NCBI RefSeq assembly: GCF_014648695.1
Contig: NZ_BMRP01000004.1
Location: forward strand, 229,534 to 267,509
DNA: 37,976 bases
Source: Streptomyces albospinus
Lineage (GTDB): Bacteria > Actinomycetota > Actinomycetes > Streptomycetales > Streptomycetaceae
Direction: 5' to 3'
The translations under genes and the position numbers were made by a program. Shown piece by piece: positions 1 to 7,794 of the stretch (position 1 is its first letter; each line of letters begins with the position of its first letter). Under the pieces are notes generated by a model that was given only the letters and a program-made list of their open reading frames with translations, was not told the DNA's origin and ran no database searches.

Positions 1-528
1 GGCCTCCAGCACCCGGCGCGCCTCCTGCGCCGTCAGCCGCTCCAGGTCGCGCAGCACGAACGCCGCCCGGCCCGGCGCCGACAGCGCCGACAGGGCCTGG
101 TCCAGGGCGAGTTCGTCGGCGCCGCCGGAGCGGGGGAAGAGCCGCAGGCCCCAGACCTGGGGGAGCGGTGCCGGCAGCCGGAACCGCCGCCCGGCCGCGA
201 GGGCGGTGCGCAGCACCCGCAGCCGCATGAGCGCGTAACCCGGGTCGACGGCCTCCGCCGAGCCGTGGCGCTGGGCGGGCAGACCGGGACCGGTCCCCGG
301 GCCGGGCCGCCGCGGCAGCGCCCGCTGCACCACCGCGTGCGCGGCCAGCACCCGCCGGCCGCGGCTCGGGCCCGGCGGCAGCACGAGATACGCCAGCCGG
401 GCCAGCCGGGGGTAGTGCTCGACCAGCGCCGCCTCGGCCTGCTCGACGTCGATGGCCTCACCGGCCTCCGCCGGGCTGCCGGGGGAGGTGCGGTCCGGAC
501 GCGGGGTTGCCGCCTGCTGCTGCTCCAC
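1..528 (-). CDS. Sigma-factor-like protein, C-terminus cut by window edge
   Basis: A reading frame of 176 codons runs off the left edge without a stop. It starts at a GTG (526-528); an ATG two bases upstream is in a different, shadow frame. After a polar leader, residues about 25-50 (QAEAALVEHYPRLARLAYLV) resemble the start of a sigma-70 region 2, and residues about 145-176 (LSALSAPGRAAFVLRDLE, then LTAQEARRVLEA) resemble region 4, where a helix-turn-helix would follow. The middle is arginine- and proline-rich and lacks an obvious region 2 core, so this may be a degenerate sigma-like regulator rather than an active ECF factor. The RBS is weak (GGA only). The family call is inference from these two patches; the coding frame itself is well supported by GC-rich third positions. 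Confidence 0.65.
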   Translation of the reverse strand, partial: MEQQQAATPRPDRTSPGSPAEAGEAIDVEQAEAALVEHYPRLARLAYLVLPPGPSRGRRVLAAHAVVQRALPRRPGPGTGPGLPAQRHGSAEAVDPGYALMRLRVLRTALAAGRRFRLPAPLPQVWGLRLFPRSGGADELALDQALSALSAPGRAAFVLRDLERLTAQEARRVLEA

Positions 529-661
529 ATTCCGTGGAACGAGTGAATCCTGTGATGGTCACCGAAGCACCGGGCCGCCCCGGACGGGTGATCGCGGCGC
601 CGGCCCGGCCACCGGGGCCGGGCCGTACCCCGCTCCGGGGCGCCGCCTCATACCTCCGGCG

Positions 662-898
662 TCACCGCGAGAGGTCGAACTCCCCGTCCCGGGCGCCCAG
701 GACGAACGCCTGCCACTCCGCCTCGGTGAAGCGCAGCACCACCTCGGGGTCCGTGGAATTGCGCATCGCGACCGCGCCGCGCTCCAGGAAGGCGATCTCC
801 ACCGCCTCCGCGTCGGGGGCCTCGCCGGGCGGGCGCTGCCAGGTGGCGTCGGAGATGTCGAGGCCGTAGAGCCATTCCTTGTCGGCTGCGGTGCCCAT
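662..898 (-). CDS. DUF397 family protein
   Basis: A 78-residue protein with the DUF397 signature: a central VEIAF...GAVAMRNSTDPE segment followed by LRFTEAEWQAFVLGARDGEFDL at the C-terminus. DUF397 proteins are small actinobacterial proteins, usually encoded beside an XRE-type HTH regulator. Some such pairs affect development or antibiotic production, but no biochemical activity can be read from this sequence. Here no XRE partner is adjacent; the neighbour is the sigma-like gene on the same strand, 133 bp downstream. The ATG start is supported by GGGGAG about 8 nt upstream. The N-terminus (YGLDISDATWQRPP) departs from the common W-x-KSSYS opening, so this is a divergent member. Confidence 0.85.
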   Translation of the reverse strand: MGTAADKEWLYGLDISDATWQRPPGEAPDAEAVEIAFLERGAVAMRNSTDPEVVLRFTEAEWQAFVLGARDGEFDLSR

Positions 899-1261
899 GT
901 CGTTGCTCCCCTTGCTCGTGAACGTGCCGGTCAGCGTACGCGGCGGCCGGACGACCTTCCAGCCGGGGAATCGGTCCGTACCGCGTTCCCCGCTACGGGA
1001 GTTGGCGGCGCGGAGGCGGTCGGGCGGACCAGGTCGCAGCCGCCTCCACGGCTGCCGCCCCCCGCCCTCGACCCACCGGACAGCCCCCGAGCCCCCCCGT
1101 GCCGCGGCGACCAGTGTTCTGCGGAGCCTCATCCGTACGCTCCCTGGGCTTCACGCGCCCGGCCGCCGCACACGGGGACAGTCTGCCGTGTAGGAGAACG
1201 CCAGGTCATTGGGTATGTGCACCCCGACGGGGTGTAACCAGCAGCACCTACGGAGGCTCTG
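899..1261. other. Intergenic region with divergent promoters
   Basis: 363 bp without a convincing gene, between the divergent DUF397 gene and the lipid operon. It should hold both promoters. A small hairpin (CACCCC-GAC-GGGGTG, 1220-1234) lies in the probable 5' leader of the OlsB-like gene, just upstream of its GGAGG RBS (1252-1256). I looked for GTTCACC-type PhoP direct repeats because ols genes are often phosphate-regulated, and saw none. Confidence 0.5.
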
Positions 1262-2062
1262 ATGAGCATGGCACCCACCGCGTCCGCCGGCAGCCCCGGA
1301 CTCACCTCTCCCACCGCGGACGCCGCGGCCACGGACGCCGCCCCCGCCCCCGACTACACCGCCGAGATCGCCGACACCCCCGAACAGATCCGCGCCGCCC
1401 AGCGCCTCCGCCACCAGGTCTTCGGCGAGGAGATGGGCGCCGCCCTCGACACCCCCCTCCCCGGCCACGACATCGACGCCGTCGACGACCTCGCCGACCA
1501 CCTCGTCGTCACCCACACCGCCACCGGCGCCGTCGTCGGCACCTACCGGCTGCTGCCCCCGGGACGCAGCCAACGCCTCTACTCCGACGGTGAGTTCGAC
1601 CTTTCCGCCCTCGGCGCGCTGCGCCCCTCCCTCATCGAGGCCGGCCGCTCCTGCGTCCACCCCGACCACCGCAGCGGCGCCGTCATCAACCAGATGTGGA
1701 CGGCCCTCGCCCGCTACACCCTGCTCTCCGGCCACCGCTACCTCGCCGGCTGCGCCTCCGTCCCGCTCGCCGACGGGGGCACCGCCGCCGGCCACGCCTG
1801 GGCGCTGGCCCTCACCCGCTACCCCGCCCCGGCCGGGCTCCGGGTCGCCCCGCACCGCCCCTGGCGCCCCACCGGCCCGCTGCCCGAGCGCCCCACCCTC
1901 GCCCAGCTCCCGCCGCTGCTGCGCGGCTACCTCCGGATCGGCGCATGGATCGGCGGCCCCCCGGCCCACGACCCGGCGTTCGGCACCGCCGACTTCTTCG
2001 TCGTCCTCGACATGGAGCGCCTCGGCGAACGCTACCGCCGCTTCTTCCTGGGGGACCGGTGA
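1262..2062 (+). CDS. OlsB-like GNAT N-acyltransferase (acyl-ornithine type)
   Basis: A 266-residue protein with an alanine/proline-rich N-terminal tail (about 1-32) and then a GNAT-fold acyltransferase domain of the Acetyltransf_5 type. Visible landmarks are TPEQIRAAQRLRHQVFGEEM (about 39-58), DDLADHLVV (about 77-85), GAVVGTYRLLPP (about 91-102), IEAGRSCVHPDHR (about 128-140) and a C-terminal block with FFVVLDMERLGERY. This is the pattern of OlsB, which attaches a 3-hydroxy-fatty acid from ACP to ornithine, the first step of ornithine lipid synthesis, and of related haemolysin-like proteins. The next gene is a PlsC-type O-acyltransferase whose GTG overlaps this stop (GTGA), the expected OlsA partner. 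The RBS CGGAGG precedes the ATG. The substrate is inferred from the pairing and not shown; a glycine or lysine lipid would be an alternative. Confidence 0.8.
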   Translation: MSMAPTASAGSPGLTSPTADAAATDAAPAPDYTAEIADTPEQIRAAQRLRHQVFGEEMGAALDTPLPGHDIDAVDDLADHLVVTHTATGAVVGTYRLLPPGRSQRLYSDGEFDLSALGALRPSLIEAGRSCVHPDHRSGAVINQMWTALARYTLLSGHRYLAGCASVPLADGGTAAGHAWALALTRYPAPAGLRVAPHRPWRPTGPLPERPTLAQLPPLLRGYLRIGAWIGGPPAHDPAFGTADFFVVLDMERLGERYRRFFLGDR

Positions 2063-2961
2063 ACGGCCCCTGGGACGTCCGGTCCGTCTGCACCCCGCAC
2101 TGCGCCGGCCACACCGCCCCGCGCGTCCCGGCCCGCGAAACCGCCCGCCGCGCCGCCGCGTTCGCCGCCGCGGCGCGCCGTGCCCTGACCGACGGCGACC
2201 GCCTGGCGGATCCGGTACGGCTGCGGGCACACGCGCGGGCCCTGCTGGCGGCGCTGGGAATCCAGGCGGAAGGGATCCAGGCGGAGGGGGCCGGCGCGCT
2301 GCCGGACGCCGGGACGGAAGCCGGCGGCCCCGGCACCCTCACCGTCCTCAACCACATCTCCTGGCTCGACATCGTCGCGCTGCTCGCCGCCGAACCGATG
2401 ACCCTGCTCGCCAAGCGCGAGGTGGCCCGCTGGCCGGTCGTCGGCGGCCTGGCACGCCGGGCCGGCACGCACTTCATCGACCGCACCAGCCCCCGCAAAC
2501 TCCCCTGCACTGTCCGGGAGTTGTCCGACCTGCTGGCCTCCGGGCGCTCGGTGGCGGTCTTCCCGCAGGCCACCACCTGGTGCACCGCCGACCGGGGCGC
2601 CTTCCGCCGCGCCACCTTCCAGGCCGCCCTGGACGCCGGCGCACCGGTCCGCCCGCTGACGGTCAGCTACGCCCAGCAGGGCCGGCCCAGCACCGTGGCC
2701 GCGTTCTGCGGCGACGACACCTTCGCGGCCTCCCTGCGTCGCGTCCTGACCGCCCGCGCGCTGACCGTGCGCCTCACCGCCCACCCGGCACTGCCGACCG
2801 CGGGCACCACCCTGGACCGCAGGGAACTGGCGGCCCGCGCCGAGCACGCCGTCCTCGGCAACGGCCCCGTATGGCTCGCTCCGCCGGCGATCCGGCCGCC
2901 GTGGACCGCACCGCAGGCCCCGCCACCGACCACCGGCCCGCCGGTCCGCCAGCATGCCTGA
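2059..2961 (+). CDS. PlsC/OlsA-like lysophospholipid acyltransferase
   Basis: A 300-residue protein starting with the GTG that overlaps the upstream stop, so it is translationally coupled. It carries the PlsC/LPLAT acyltransferase landmarks: the catalytic NHISWLD (H-x4-D motif, about 96-102), KREVARWPVVG, the acceptor-site block FIDRT and the FPQATTW segment in place of the usual FPEGT. The family transfers an acyl chain to a glycerol- or amino-lipid hydroxyl at the inner membrane. Paired with the OlsB-like gene it is best read as the OlsA-type second step, making diacylated ornithine (or other aminoacyl) lipid. A long Ala/Pro-rich N-terminal extension and a proline-rich tail flank the domain. 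The E-to-Q change in the FPEGT motif is unusual but occurs in this branch. The role is inferred from the operon. Confidence 0.8.
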   Translation: MNGPWDVRSVCTPHCAGHTAPRVPARETARRAAAFAAAARRALTDGDRLADPVRLRAHARALLAALGIQAEGIQAEGAGALPDAGTEAGGPGTLTVLNHISWLDIVALLAAEPMTLLAKREVARWPVVGGLARRAGTHFIDRTSPRKLPCTVRELSDLLASGRSVAVFPQATTWCTADRGAFRRATFQAALDAGAPVRPLTVSYAQQGRPSTVAAFCGDDTFAASLRRVLTARALTVRLTAHPALPTAGTTLDRRELAARAEHAVLGNGPVWLAPPAIRPPWTAPQAPPPTTGPPVRQHA

Positions 2962-3628
2962 CCAGCTCGTTCCCGTCCCTGCGACCCCGCTCGCCTTCAG
3001 CCTCTTCGACCAACTGGACCGTCTCACCGACCCGTTGCACGCCCTGCTGGGAACCCCCTGGCTCTGGCTCGCCGTCCTGCTGATCGCCGGGCTGGACGCA
3101 CTGCTCCCGTTCATGCCGAGCGAGAGCACCGTCGTCCTGGTCGCCGTGCTCATCGGCCCCGACCTGCCACCGCTCGCCCTGCTCGCGGGCGTCGCGGCGG
3201 TCGGGGCGCTGGCCGGCGACTGCCTCGGCTACGCCGTGGGCCGCTACGCGGGCCCGCGCGCGATCGCCCGGCTGCTGCGCGGCGAACGCGGCCGGGCCCG
3301 CCATCTGCGCGCCCGCGCGATGGTCGAACGGCACGCCGCCGTGCTGATCGTCGCCGGCCGCTTCCTCCCCGGCGGACGGGTGGTCGCCACCCTCTCCACC
3401 GGCAGCGTCCGCTTCCCGCTGCGCCGCTTCATCGCCCTGGACGCGGTGGGCGCGGCCATCTGGGCGCTGTTCAGCTCGGCGCTCGGCGGCCTCGGCGGCG
3501 CGGCGCTCACCCACTCCCCGGTCAAGGGCCTGCTGCTCGCCTCCGGCGCCGGACTGCTGGTGGCGGCCGGGGCGACCACGCTGCACCGCCGCTGCCCGCT
3601 CCTGCGGGAGGACGGGAAGGGGGCCTGA
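2954..3628 (+). CDS. DedA family inner-membrane protein
   Basis: A 224-residue polytopic membrane protein. It overlaps the upstream acyltransferase gene by 8 bp, so it is part of the same operon. DedA hallmarks are visible: FMPSESTVV near the first re-entrant segment (about 52-60), the AGDCLGYAVGRYAG block (about 91-104), and GRFLPGGRVVA (about 136-146), the conserved R-x-LPG-x-R motif. Hydrophobic stretches at about 35-50, 60-95, 160-185 and 190-205 are the membrane helices. DedA proteins include undecaprenyl-phosphate and phospholipid flippases. Sitting behind two lipid acyltransferases suggests lipid transport or membrane homeostasis, but which lipid cannot be told from sequence. Confidence 0.85.
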   Translation: MPDQLVPVPATPLAFSLFDQLDRLTDPLHALLGTPWLWLAVLLIAGLDALLPFMPSESTVVLVAVLIGPDLPPLALLAGVAAVGALAGDCLGYAVGRYAGPRAIARLLRGERGRARHLRARAMVERHAAVLIVAGRFLPGGRVVATLSTGSVRFPLRRFIALDAVGAAIWALFSSALGGLGGAALTHSPVKGLLLASGAGLLVAAGATTLHRRCPLLREDGKGA

Positions 3629-3650
3629 GCTCCCTCGCCCGCCCCCGGGC

Positions 3651-4256
3651 TCACGTGCTCGGCACGTACTTGTACCCGACCCGCCGCACGGTCACGATCG
3701 ACGAGCGGTGCTCGACGCCCAGCTTCCGCCGCAGCCGGGCGACATGGACATCGACGGTCCGCCCGTCGCCGACATGCCCGTACCCCCACACCGTGGTCAC
3801 CAGCTGGTCGCGGGTGTGCACCCGGTGCGGATGCGCGACCAGATGGGCCAGCAGCTCGAATTCCAGGTATGTCAGGTCCAGTTGCCGGCCCCGGACCTGC
3901 ACGGTCCGCTGCTCGGGGTCGATCCGTACGGTCTCGTCGCCGGTCCATCCCGGCGGCGCGGGATCGGCGGACGGCTGCGGGGCGGCAGCCGCTTCGGCCG
4001 GGACGAGGACGAGATAGCCGACCATCGGCGGCTGGCCGGGCAGCGCGGGCAGGCTGTGCTGCGGCGCCGGGAGCCAGGTGGCGCCGGAGTTCAGCAGCTC
4101 GGCGACCTGCTGCGCACTGTGGCGTGGCGCCTCGCCGCCCGGGGCGGTGGCGGGGGACGGGAGGGCTTCGTCGGAGGGCACCGCGCGCAGCCGGTGGCGC
4201 TGGTGCGGCGGGTGCGGAACGGCGGAACCGGCGGGAACGGTACGGAGATTCGTCAT
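3651..4256 (-). CDS. Winged-helix (Trans_reg_C) transcriptional regulator without receiver domain
   Basis: A 201-residue protein. Its C-terminal half (about 105-201) is an OmpR/PhoB-type winged helix: RIDPEQRTVQVRGRQLDLTY, LEFELLAHLVAHPHRVHTRD, then the recognition part RTVDVHVARLRRKLG and the hairpin TVRRVGYKYV. The N-terminal half is low-complexity and proline-rich, with no receiver domain and no phospho-acceptor aspartate, so it is not a classical response regulator. Such orphan winged-helix proteins are common in Streptomyces. It converges on the DedA gene with 22 bp between the stops. An inverted repeat (4321-4339) and a possible small ORF lie upstream. Target genes are unknown. Confidence 0.85.
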   Translation of the reverse strand: MTNLRTVPAGSAVPHPPHQRHRLRAVPSDEALPSPATAPGGEAPRHSAQQVAELLNSGATWLPAPQHSLPALPGQPPMVGYLVLVPAEAAAAPQPSADPAPPGWTGDETVRIDPEQRTVQVRGRQLDLTYLEFELLAHLVAHPHRVHTRDQLVTTVWGYGHVGDGRTVDVHVARLRRKLGVEHRSSIVTVRRVGYKYVPST

Positions 4257-4320
4257 CGGGAGTCAGCTCTTTCGCGCAGGGGGATCGTCGGGGGACGTCG
4301 TGCGCGCGGGCAGGGCTGGA

Positions 4321-4339
4321 GACACCGGTCAGCGGTGTC
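4321..4339. repeat. Inverted repeat upstream of the winged-helix gene
   Basis: GACACCG - GTCAG - CGGTGTC, a perfect 7-bp stem with a 5-nt loop, 65 bp upstream of the winged-helix gene start. It may be an autoregulatory operator or a small terminator of the short upstream ORF. Which of these cannot be decided from sequence. Confidence 0.4.
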
Positions 4340-4364
4340 GGGAAGGGAAGGTGCGGGCCCGCGC

Positions 4365-4469
4365 TCAGTGCGCGCGGCAACACAGACGGTCGAAAGCGTG
4401 CGCCTGCCGGGACGGCCAGAACGGCTCAAGGTCGCTGCGACCCGTCGCGGTGTCGGTAAGGCTGGCCAT
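4365..4469 (-). CDS. Possible 34-residue small protein
   Basis: ATG-initiated ORF of 34 codons upstream of and on the same strand as the winged-helix gene, ending in RLCCRAH. It has no clear Shine-Dalgarno sequence, but a CAATAG -10-like hexamer ends only a few bases before the ATG, which would fit a leaderless transcript, common in Streptomyces. The peptide contains an internal SDLEPFWPS stretch that looks protein-like rather than a shadow of GC-rich DNA. It could be a regulatory leader peptide. Confidence is low because I cannot show conservation. Confidence 0.35.
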   Translation of the reverse strand: MASLTDTATGRSDLEPFWPSRQAHAFDRLCCRAH

Positions 4470-4504
4470 GGCCCTATTGAACCAGACAGCCCCTGATCTG
4501 TCCT

Positions 4505-5251
4505 TCACACCACCTCCGCCATGACACGATCCCGCCGCGCGCCGGCCGCCCCACCCGCGGGACCGGCGAGGGAGCGTCCCCGACTGCCCTTCCCCGCAAC
4601 GGAGTTGCCCGGCGGAACCGCCCCCGGGCGCCTCGCGCGGTGGCCGAAATCCGCTCCTGTGATCCCTGTGGCGCCCATCACCATCCCGAGCGCCAGCGCC
4701 GTCAGATGCCCCGCGTCCGTGAACGTCCGGCCGCGGCGGACCACCGGCACGGCGACCGGCACCAGCAGCCCGCCGGTCGCCGCCAGCCGTGCGCCCCGGT
4801 GCGGGACCGTCGCGGCGAGGGCGCCGAGCGTGGCGTAGAAGCCGTAGCTCGCCCCGACGTCGACGGCCCGCGCGGTGGCATCGGCGCGGGTGGCCTTCCG
4901 GGCGCGCAGGCCCGCGTACACCAGCAGGCTGGCGCCGACGTGCCCGGCCGCGAACACCCCCGCGGCCCGCCCGGCGCCCCAACGGGCCTCGGCCGTACCG
5001 AGGGTGGCCAGCAGCGCCGTGCCGTACGCCACCGGCAGCGGCTCCTCCACGAACGCCGCGCTGGTGGCGAGAGTGCCCCACCGGCCGGCCCGCAGATTGG
5101 CGACATTGGTGGAGTGCGTGCGCAGCAGCTCCGTGCGCCGCCGCCCCGGCAGCCGGCCGGTGGCATACGCCCCGAGCTGCAACGCCCCCACATACAGCGG
5201 TGCCGCCCACGGCAGCGCCCCGCGCCGCACCGCTCGCCCCCGTGTCCCCAC
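4505..5251 (-). CDS. Rhomboid-like membrane protein
   Basis: A 248-residue multi-pass membrane protein starting at GTG 5249-5251, preceded by GGAGGGGG. Hydrophobic helices are recognisable around PWAAPLYVGALQLGAYA, ASAAFVEEPLPVAYG, AAGVFAAGHVGASLLVYAGL, GASYGFYATLGALAA, GGLLVPVAVPVV and AGHLTALALGMVMG. The GHVGASLLVY and TDAGHLTALALG segments and the RTHSTNVANLRAGRW opening match the actinobacterial rhomboid-like family. The latter resembles the SN.x.H start of rhomboids, but a serine protease GxSG motif is not evident, so proteolytic activity is doubtful. It lies 20 bp downstream of the DUF6891 gene and is probably cotranscribed with it. Confidence 0.75.
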   Translation of the reverse strand: MGTRGRAVRRGALPWAAPLYVGALQLGAYATGRLPGRRRTELLRTHSTNVANLRAGRWGTLATSAAFVEEPLPVAYGTALLATLGTAEARWGAGRAAGVFAAGHVGASLLVYAGLRARKATRADATARAVDVGASYGFYATLGALAATVPHRGARLAATGGLLVPVAVPVVRRGRTFTDAGHLTALALGMVMGATGITGADFGHRARRPGAVPPGNSVAGKGSRGRSLAGPAGGAAGARRDRVMAEVV

Positions 5252-5271
5252 GCCGGCCCCCTCCGCTCCGC

Positions 5272-6177
5272 TCAATTCCCCGTCGGCAGCCGCTTGCGCC
5301 AGTCCAGCGGGGTGACGTCGATGACCGTGTCCGGATCGCCGTTCCACTCCACCGTCAGGCCGGCGCCGGTCAGCGCGCCCGCCACCGTCCGCCCGACCTC
5401 GGCGCGGTCCGCCCCGGAATCCTCGTACGCGCCGTACCGCACCGAGAGACCGTGTCCGCCGGCCGCCGCGGCGGTGTCCTGGTAGTGGAAGAAGACGAAG
5501 CCGCGGTCGGCCCCGGCGCGCTCGGCGCCGATCTCGCCGAGCGCGCAGTTGCTGCAACAGGTGAAGTGCATACGGGCGGTGAGCCCCTGCGCATCCAGCG
5601 CGGTGAATGCCCGCTCGACCCGGTCGGCGTCCGTCACCTCGGGCCACTCCGCCTGCTCGGCCAGCCGCTGCTCCCACAGGCCCGCGACGATCCGCCGCGC
5701 CTCGTCCCGCGTGACCGGCGTCTCCTCGGGATCGAAGGCGTCGCACACGCCCTGCACGACGTCCTCGTACGTCCAGAAGCCGGACCGGATGTCCTCAAGG
5801 GCCTGCTCCTCGGCCCGCTCGCGGGTCTCCGGCTCCAGACCGGGCGTGGAATACAGGTCCGCCGGCCGCCAGTCGAGCGCCGTACGCCAGGACTCCGCAC
5901 CGCGCGCCCAGGCCAGCATGACCGCTATGACCTCGTCGGCGTCGGCGGTCTCGGCCGTGAAGTGCCGGTCCGGCCCGCCGTCGCGGTACTCCACGGCGAA
6001 CGGCCCGTCGCCCTCCCGCCAGGTCTGCACGAAGGCCTGGTCCTCGTCGGGGAGCCGCTCGACGACGACGAAGTGGTCGCCCTCGGCGCCGATCCGCCGC
6101 AGCAGGGCGGTCAGTTGGTCCGCGGTCGGCCGCCCGACGGCCGGCCCGCTCTCGGTCTTGGCGGTGATCGCAAGCAT
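5272..6177 (-). CDS. DUF6891 family protein
   Basis: A 301-residue soluble, acidic protein. The C-terminal half carries the conserved block HFTCCSNCALGEIG (about 204-217), then RGFVFFHYQDT (about 225-235), and a final hydrophobic/aspartate-rich VIDVTPLDWRKRLP, which together are the DUF6891 signature. The CCSNC cysteine cluster could bind metal, but function is unknown. The N-terminal half (1-95) resembles a small alpha/beta domain and ends with AWARGAESWRTALDWRP. Start ATG at 6175-6177 with only a weak GGGAC upstream. The rhomboid-like gene follows 20 bp downstream. Confidence 0.8.
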   Translation of the reverse strand: MLAITAKTESGPAVGRPTADQLTALLRRIGAEGDHFVVVERLPDEDQAFVQTWREGDGPFAVEYRDGGPDRHFTAETADADEVIAVMLAWARGAESWRTALDWRPADLYSTPGLEPETRERAEEQALEDIRSGFWTYEDVVQGVCDAFDPEETPVTRDEARRIVAGLWEQRLAEQAEWPEVTDADRVERAFTALDAQGLTARMHFTCCSNCALGEIGAERAGADRGFVFFHYQDTAAAAGGHGLSVRYGAYEDSGADRAEVGRTVAGALTGAGLTVEWNGDPDTVIDVTPLDWRKRLPTGN

Positions 6178-6262
6178 GGTCCCAGCGTGCCACCCGCCAC
6201 TGACAACGGGCCCCCGCGCGCCCGCGAGCGGCGACCGTCCGGCGCCGGCCGGGCACGCGAAA

Positions 6263-6286
6263 GGGCCGGACCCGCCGGTCCGGCCC
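6263..6286 (-). terminator. Terminator of glnII
   Basis: Perfect 10-bp stem (GGGCCGGACC / GGTCCGGCCC) with loop CGCC, 38 bp downstream of the glnII stop. Streptomyces terminators often lack a T-run, as here. Confidence 0.75.
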
Positions 6287-6324
6287 CAACTCGCGCCCGT
6301 GCTCGCGCAGTCCGGGCGTCGGCG

Positions 6325-7347
6325 TCACACCTGTTCGCGGCGCTCCAGTTCCGTGCAGCAGGTGTCCACGATCAGCCGCGTCACCACGTAGGGGTCCACG
6401 TTGGCGTTCGGCCGCCGGTCCTCGATGTAGCCCTTCTTCTCGACCTCGACCTGCCACGGGATGCGCACCGAGGCACCGCGGTCGGAGGCACCGTAGGAGT
6501 ACTGGTCCCAGGGGGCGGTCTCGTGGGCGCCGGTCAGCCGCTCCTCGATACCGGTGCCGTACTGGCGGACGTGCTCCAGCGGCTTGCCCTCCGCGCCCAG
6601 CGCCTCGCAGGCCGCGATGATCGCGTCGTAGCCCTCGCGCATGGCGCGGGTGGAGAAGTTGGTGTGCGCGCCCGCGCCGTTCCAGTCGCCCCGGGCCGGC
6701 TTGGCGTCCAGCGACGCGGTGACGCCGAACTCCTCGGCCGTACGGTGCAGCAGCCAGCGCGCCACCCACATGTGGTCCGCGACCTCCAGCGGCGGCAGGG
6801 CGCCCACCTGGAACTCCCACTGGCCGGGCATGACCTCGGCGTTGATGCCGGACAGGCCGAGGCCGGCGGCCAGGCACAGGTCGAGGTGCTTCTCGACGAT
6901 CTCCCGGCCGAAGATCTCGCCGGCGCCCACACCGCAGTAGTAGCCGCCCTGCGGGGCCGGGAAGCCGCCGCCCTCGGGGAAGCCCAGTGGGCGCTCGCCC
7001 TTGAGGAAGGTGTACTCCTGCTCGATGCCGAAGATCGGCTCCTGTGCGGCGAACCGCTCCGCCACCGGGCGCAGCAGGGCCCGGGTGTTGGAGGGGTGCG
7101 GCGTGAGGTCGGTGTTCAGCACCTCGCACAGCACCAGCAGGTGGTCACCGCCGCGGATCGGGTCCGGGCAGCTGAACACCGGCTCCAGGACGAGGTCCGA
7201 GGAGTGGCCTTCGGCCTGGTTGGTGCTGGAACCGTCGAACCCCCACCGCGGAAGCGTGCTGCTGTCCGCCAGGATCTTGGTCTTGGAGCGGAGCTTGGCG
7301 GTCGGCTGGGTGCCGTCGATCCAGATGTACTCGGCCTTGATGGTCAC
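6325..7347 (-). CDS. glnII: Glutamine synthetase type II (GSII)
   Basis: A 340-residue eukaryotic-type glutamine synthetase that condenses glutamate and ammonia using ATP in the cytoplasm. It is shorter than GSI and lacks the GSI adenylylation segment. Visible landmarks: the N-terminal YIWIDG and WGFDGSST grasp region, FSCPDPIRGGDHLLVLCEV, the catalytic FGIEQEYTF (about 105-113), GINAEVMPGQWEFQVG (about 169-184), GDWNGAGAHTNFST (about 222-235) and the R-rich ASVRIPWQVE nucleotide-binding block. Streptomyces and Frankia are known for carrying GSII beside GSI; the GSI gene glnA is in this same window. A four-half-site GlnR array lies upstream, so it should be induced under nitrogen limitation. 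The start ATG is the standard one (MTIKAEYIW), with GAGG about 9 nt upstream. Confidence 0.97.
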   Translation of the reverse strand: MTIKAEYIWIDGTQPTAKLRSKTKILADSSTLPRWGFDGSSTNQAEGHSSDLVLEPVFSCPDPIRGGDHLLVLCEVLNTDLTPHPSNTRALLRPVAERFAAQEPIFGIEQEYTFLKGERPLGFPEGGGFPAPQGGYYCGVGAGEIFGREIVEKHLDLCLAAGLGLSGINAEVMPGQWEFQVGALPPLEVADHMWVARWLLHRTAEEFGVTASLDAKPARGDWNGAGAHTNFSTRAMREGYDAIIAACEALGAEGKPLEHVRQYGTGIEERLTGAHETAPWDQYSYGASDRGASVRIPWQVEVEKKGYIEDRRPNANVDPYVVTRLIVDTCCTELERREQV

Positions 7348-7794
7348 GGGGTCCTCTTATACGGGTCGGTGCGGGTACGCGTGCGGGCGTACCGCTGCAC
7401 TCTCGCAACAGGCCGTTTCCCATCCGTTGCCCGTATGTGAACCGCAGGTTACCCACTCGGACATCCTCTGATTCTGCAACTATTCACCGCATACCACCTC
7501 GCTTTCCTTAGCGGGCGACGCTGCCGCGCTCCCGTGGCGACCCTCCGAACTCCGGACGTCGACCCCGTACGCCGACCCCGTACGCGTCACCGGGGTCCTC
7601 GCCGCGGCCGAGGGGCCCCGAGGCTGCCTCATGTCACTCCGGTCATGACCACATGGCGATATTGGTCATGGAAGGCATGAACGAACCGCCCTACCGTCGG
7701 AGGTGCCGCAGGCCGGCCGCACCCGGCCCGGCCCGTTCACTTCCGTCCTTTCATCCGTTTCCATCCTGTTTCTTCCTGTCGAAGGAGCTCCGCC
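7348..7794. other. glnII / acyl-CoA synthetase divergent promoter region
   Basis: 447 bp with no gene. The left part carries the glnII leader and the GlnR array. In the right part a perfect palindrome GGTCATGACC (7641-7650) is followed by TTGGTCATGG (7662-7671), so GGTCATG occurs twice 23 bp apart about 125-150 bp before the acyl-CoA synthetase start. This could be a dimeric repressor operator for that gene. An RBS AGGAG sits at 7781-7785. Confidence 0.5.
7415..7452 (-). promoter_or_regulatory. GlnR binding array upstream of glnII
   Basis: Reading the minus strand, four half-sites GTAAC, TTCAC, GCAAC and GAAAC follow each other with exactly 6 bp between them. This is the known actinobacterial GlnR pattern of gTnAC / GaAAC boxes at 11-bp intervals. 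It lies 68-105 bp upstream of the glnII start, as expected for activation under nitrogen limitation. The second half-site is the poorest match. Confidence 0.85.

Noticed and set aside
899..1261. PhoP box upstream of the OlsB-like gene
   Set aside because: No pair of GTTCACC-like repeats at 11-bp spacing could be found.
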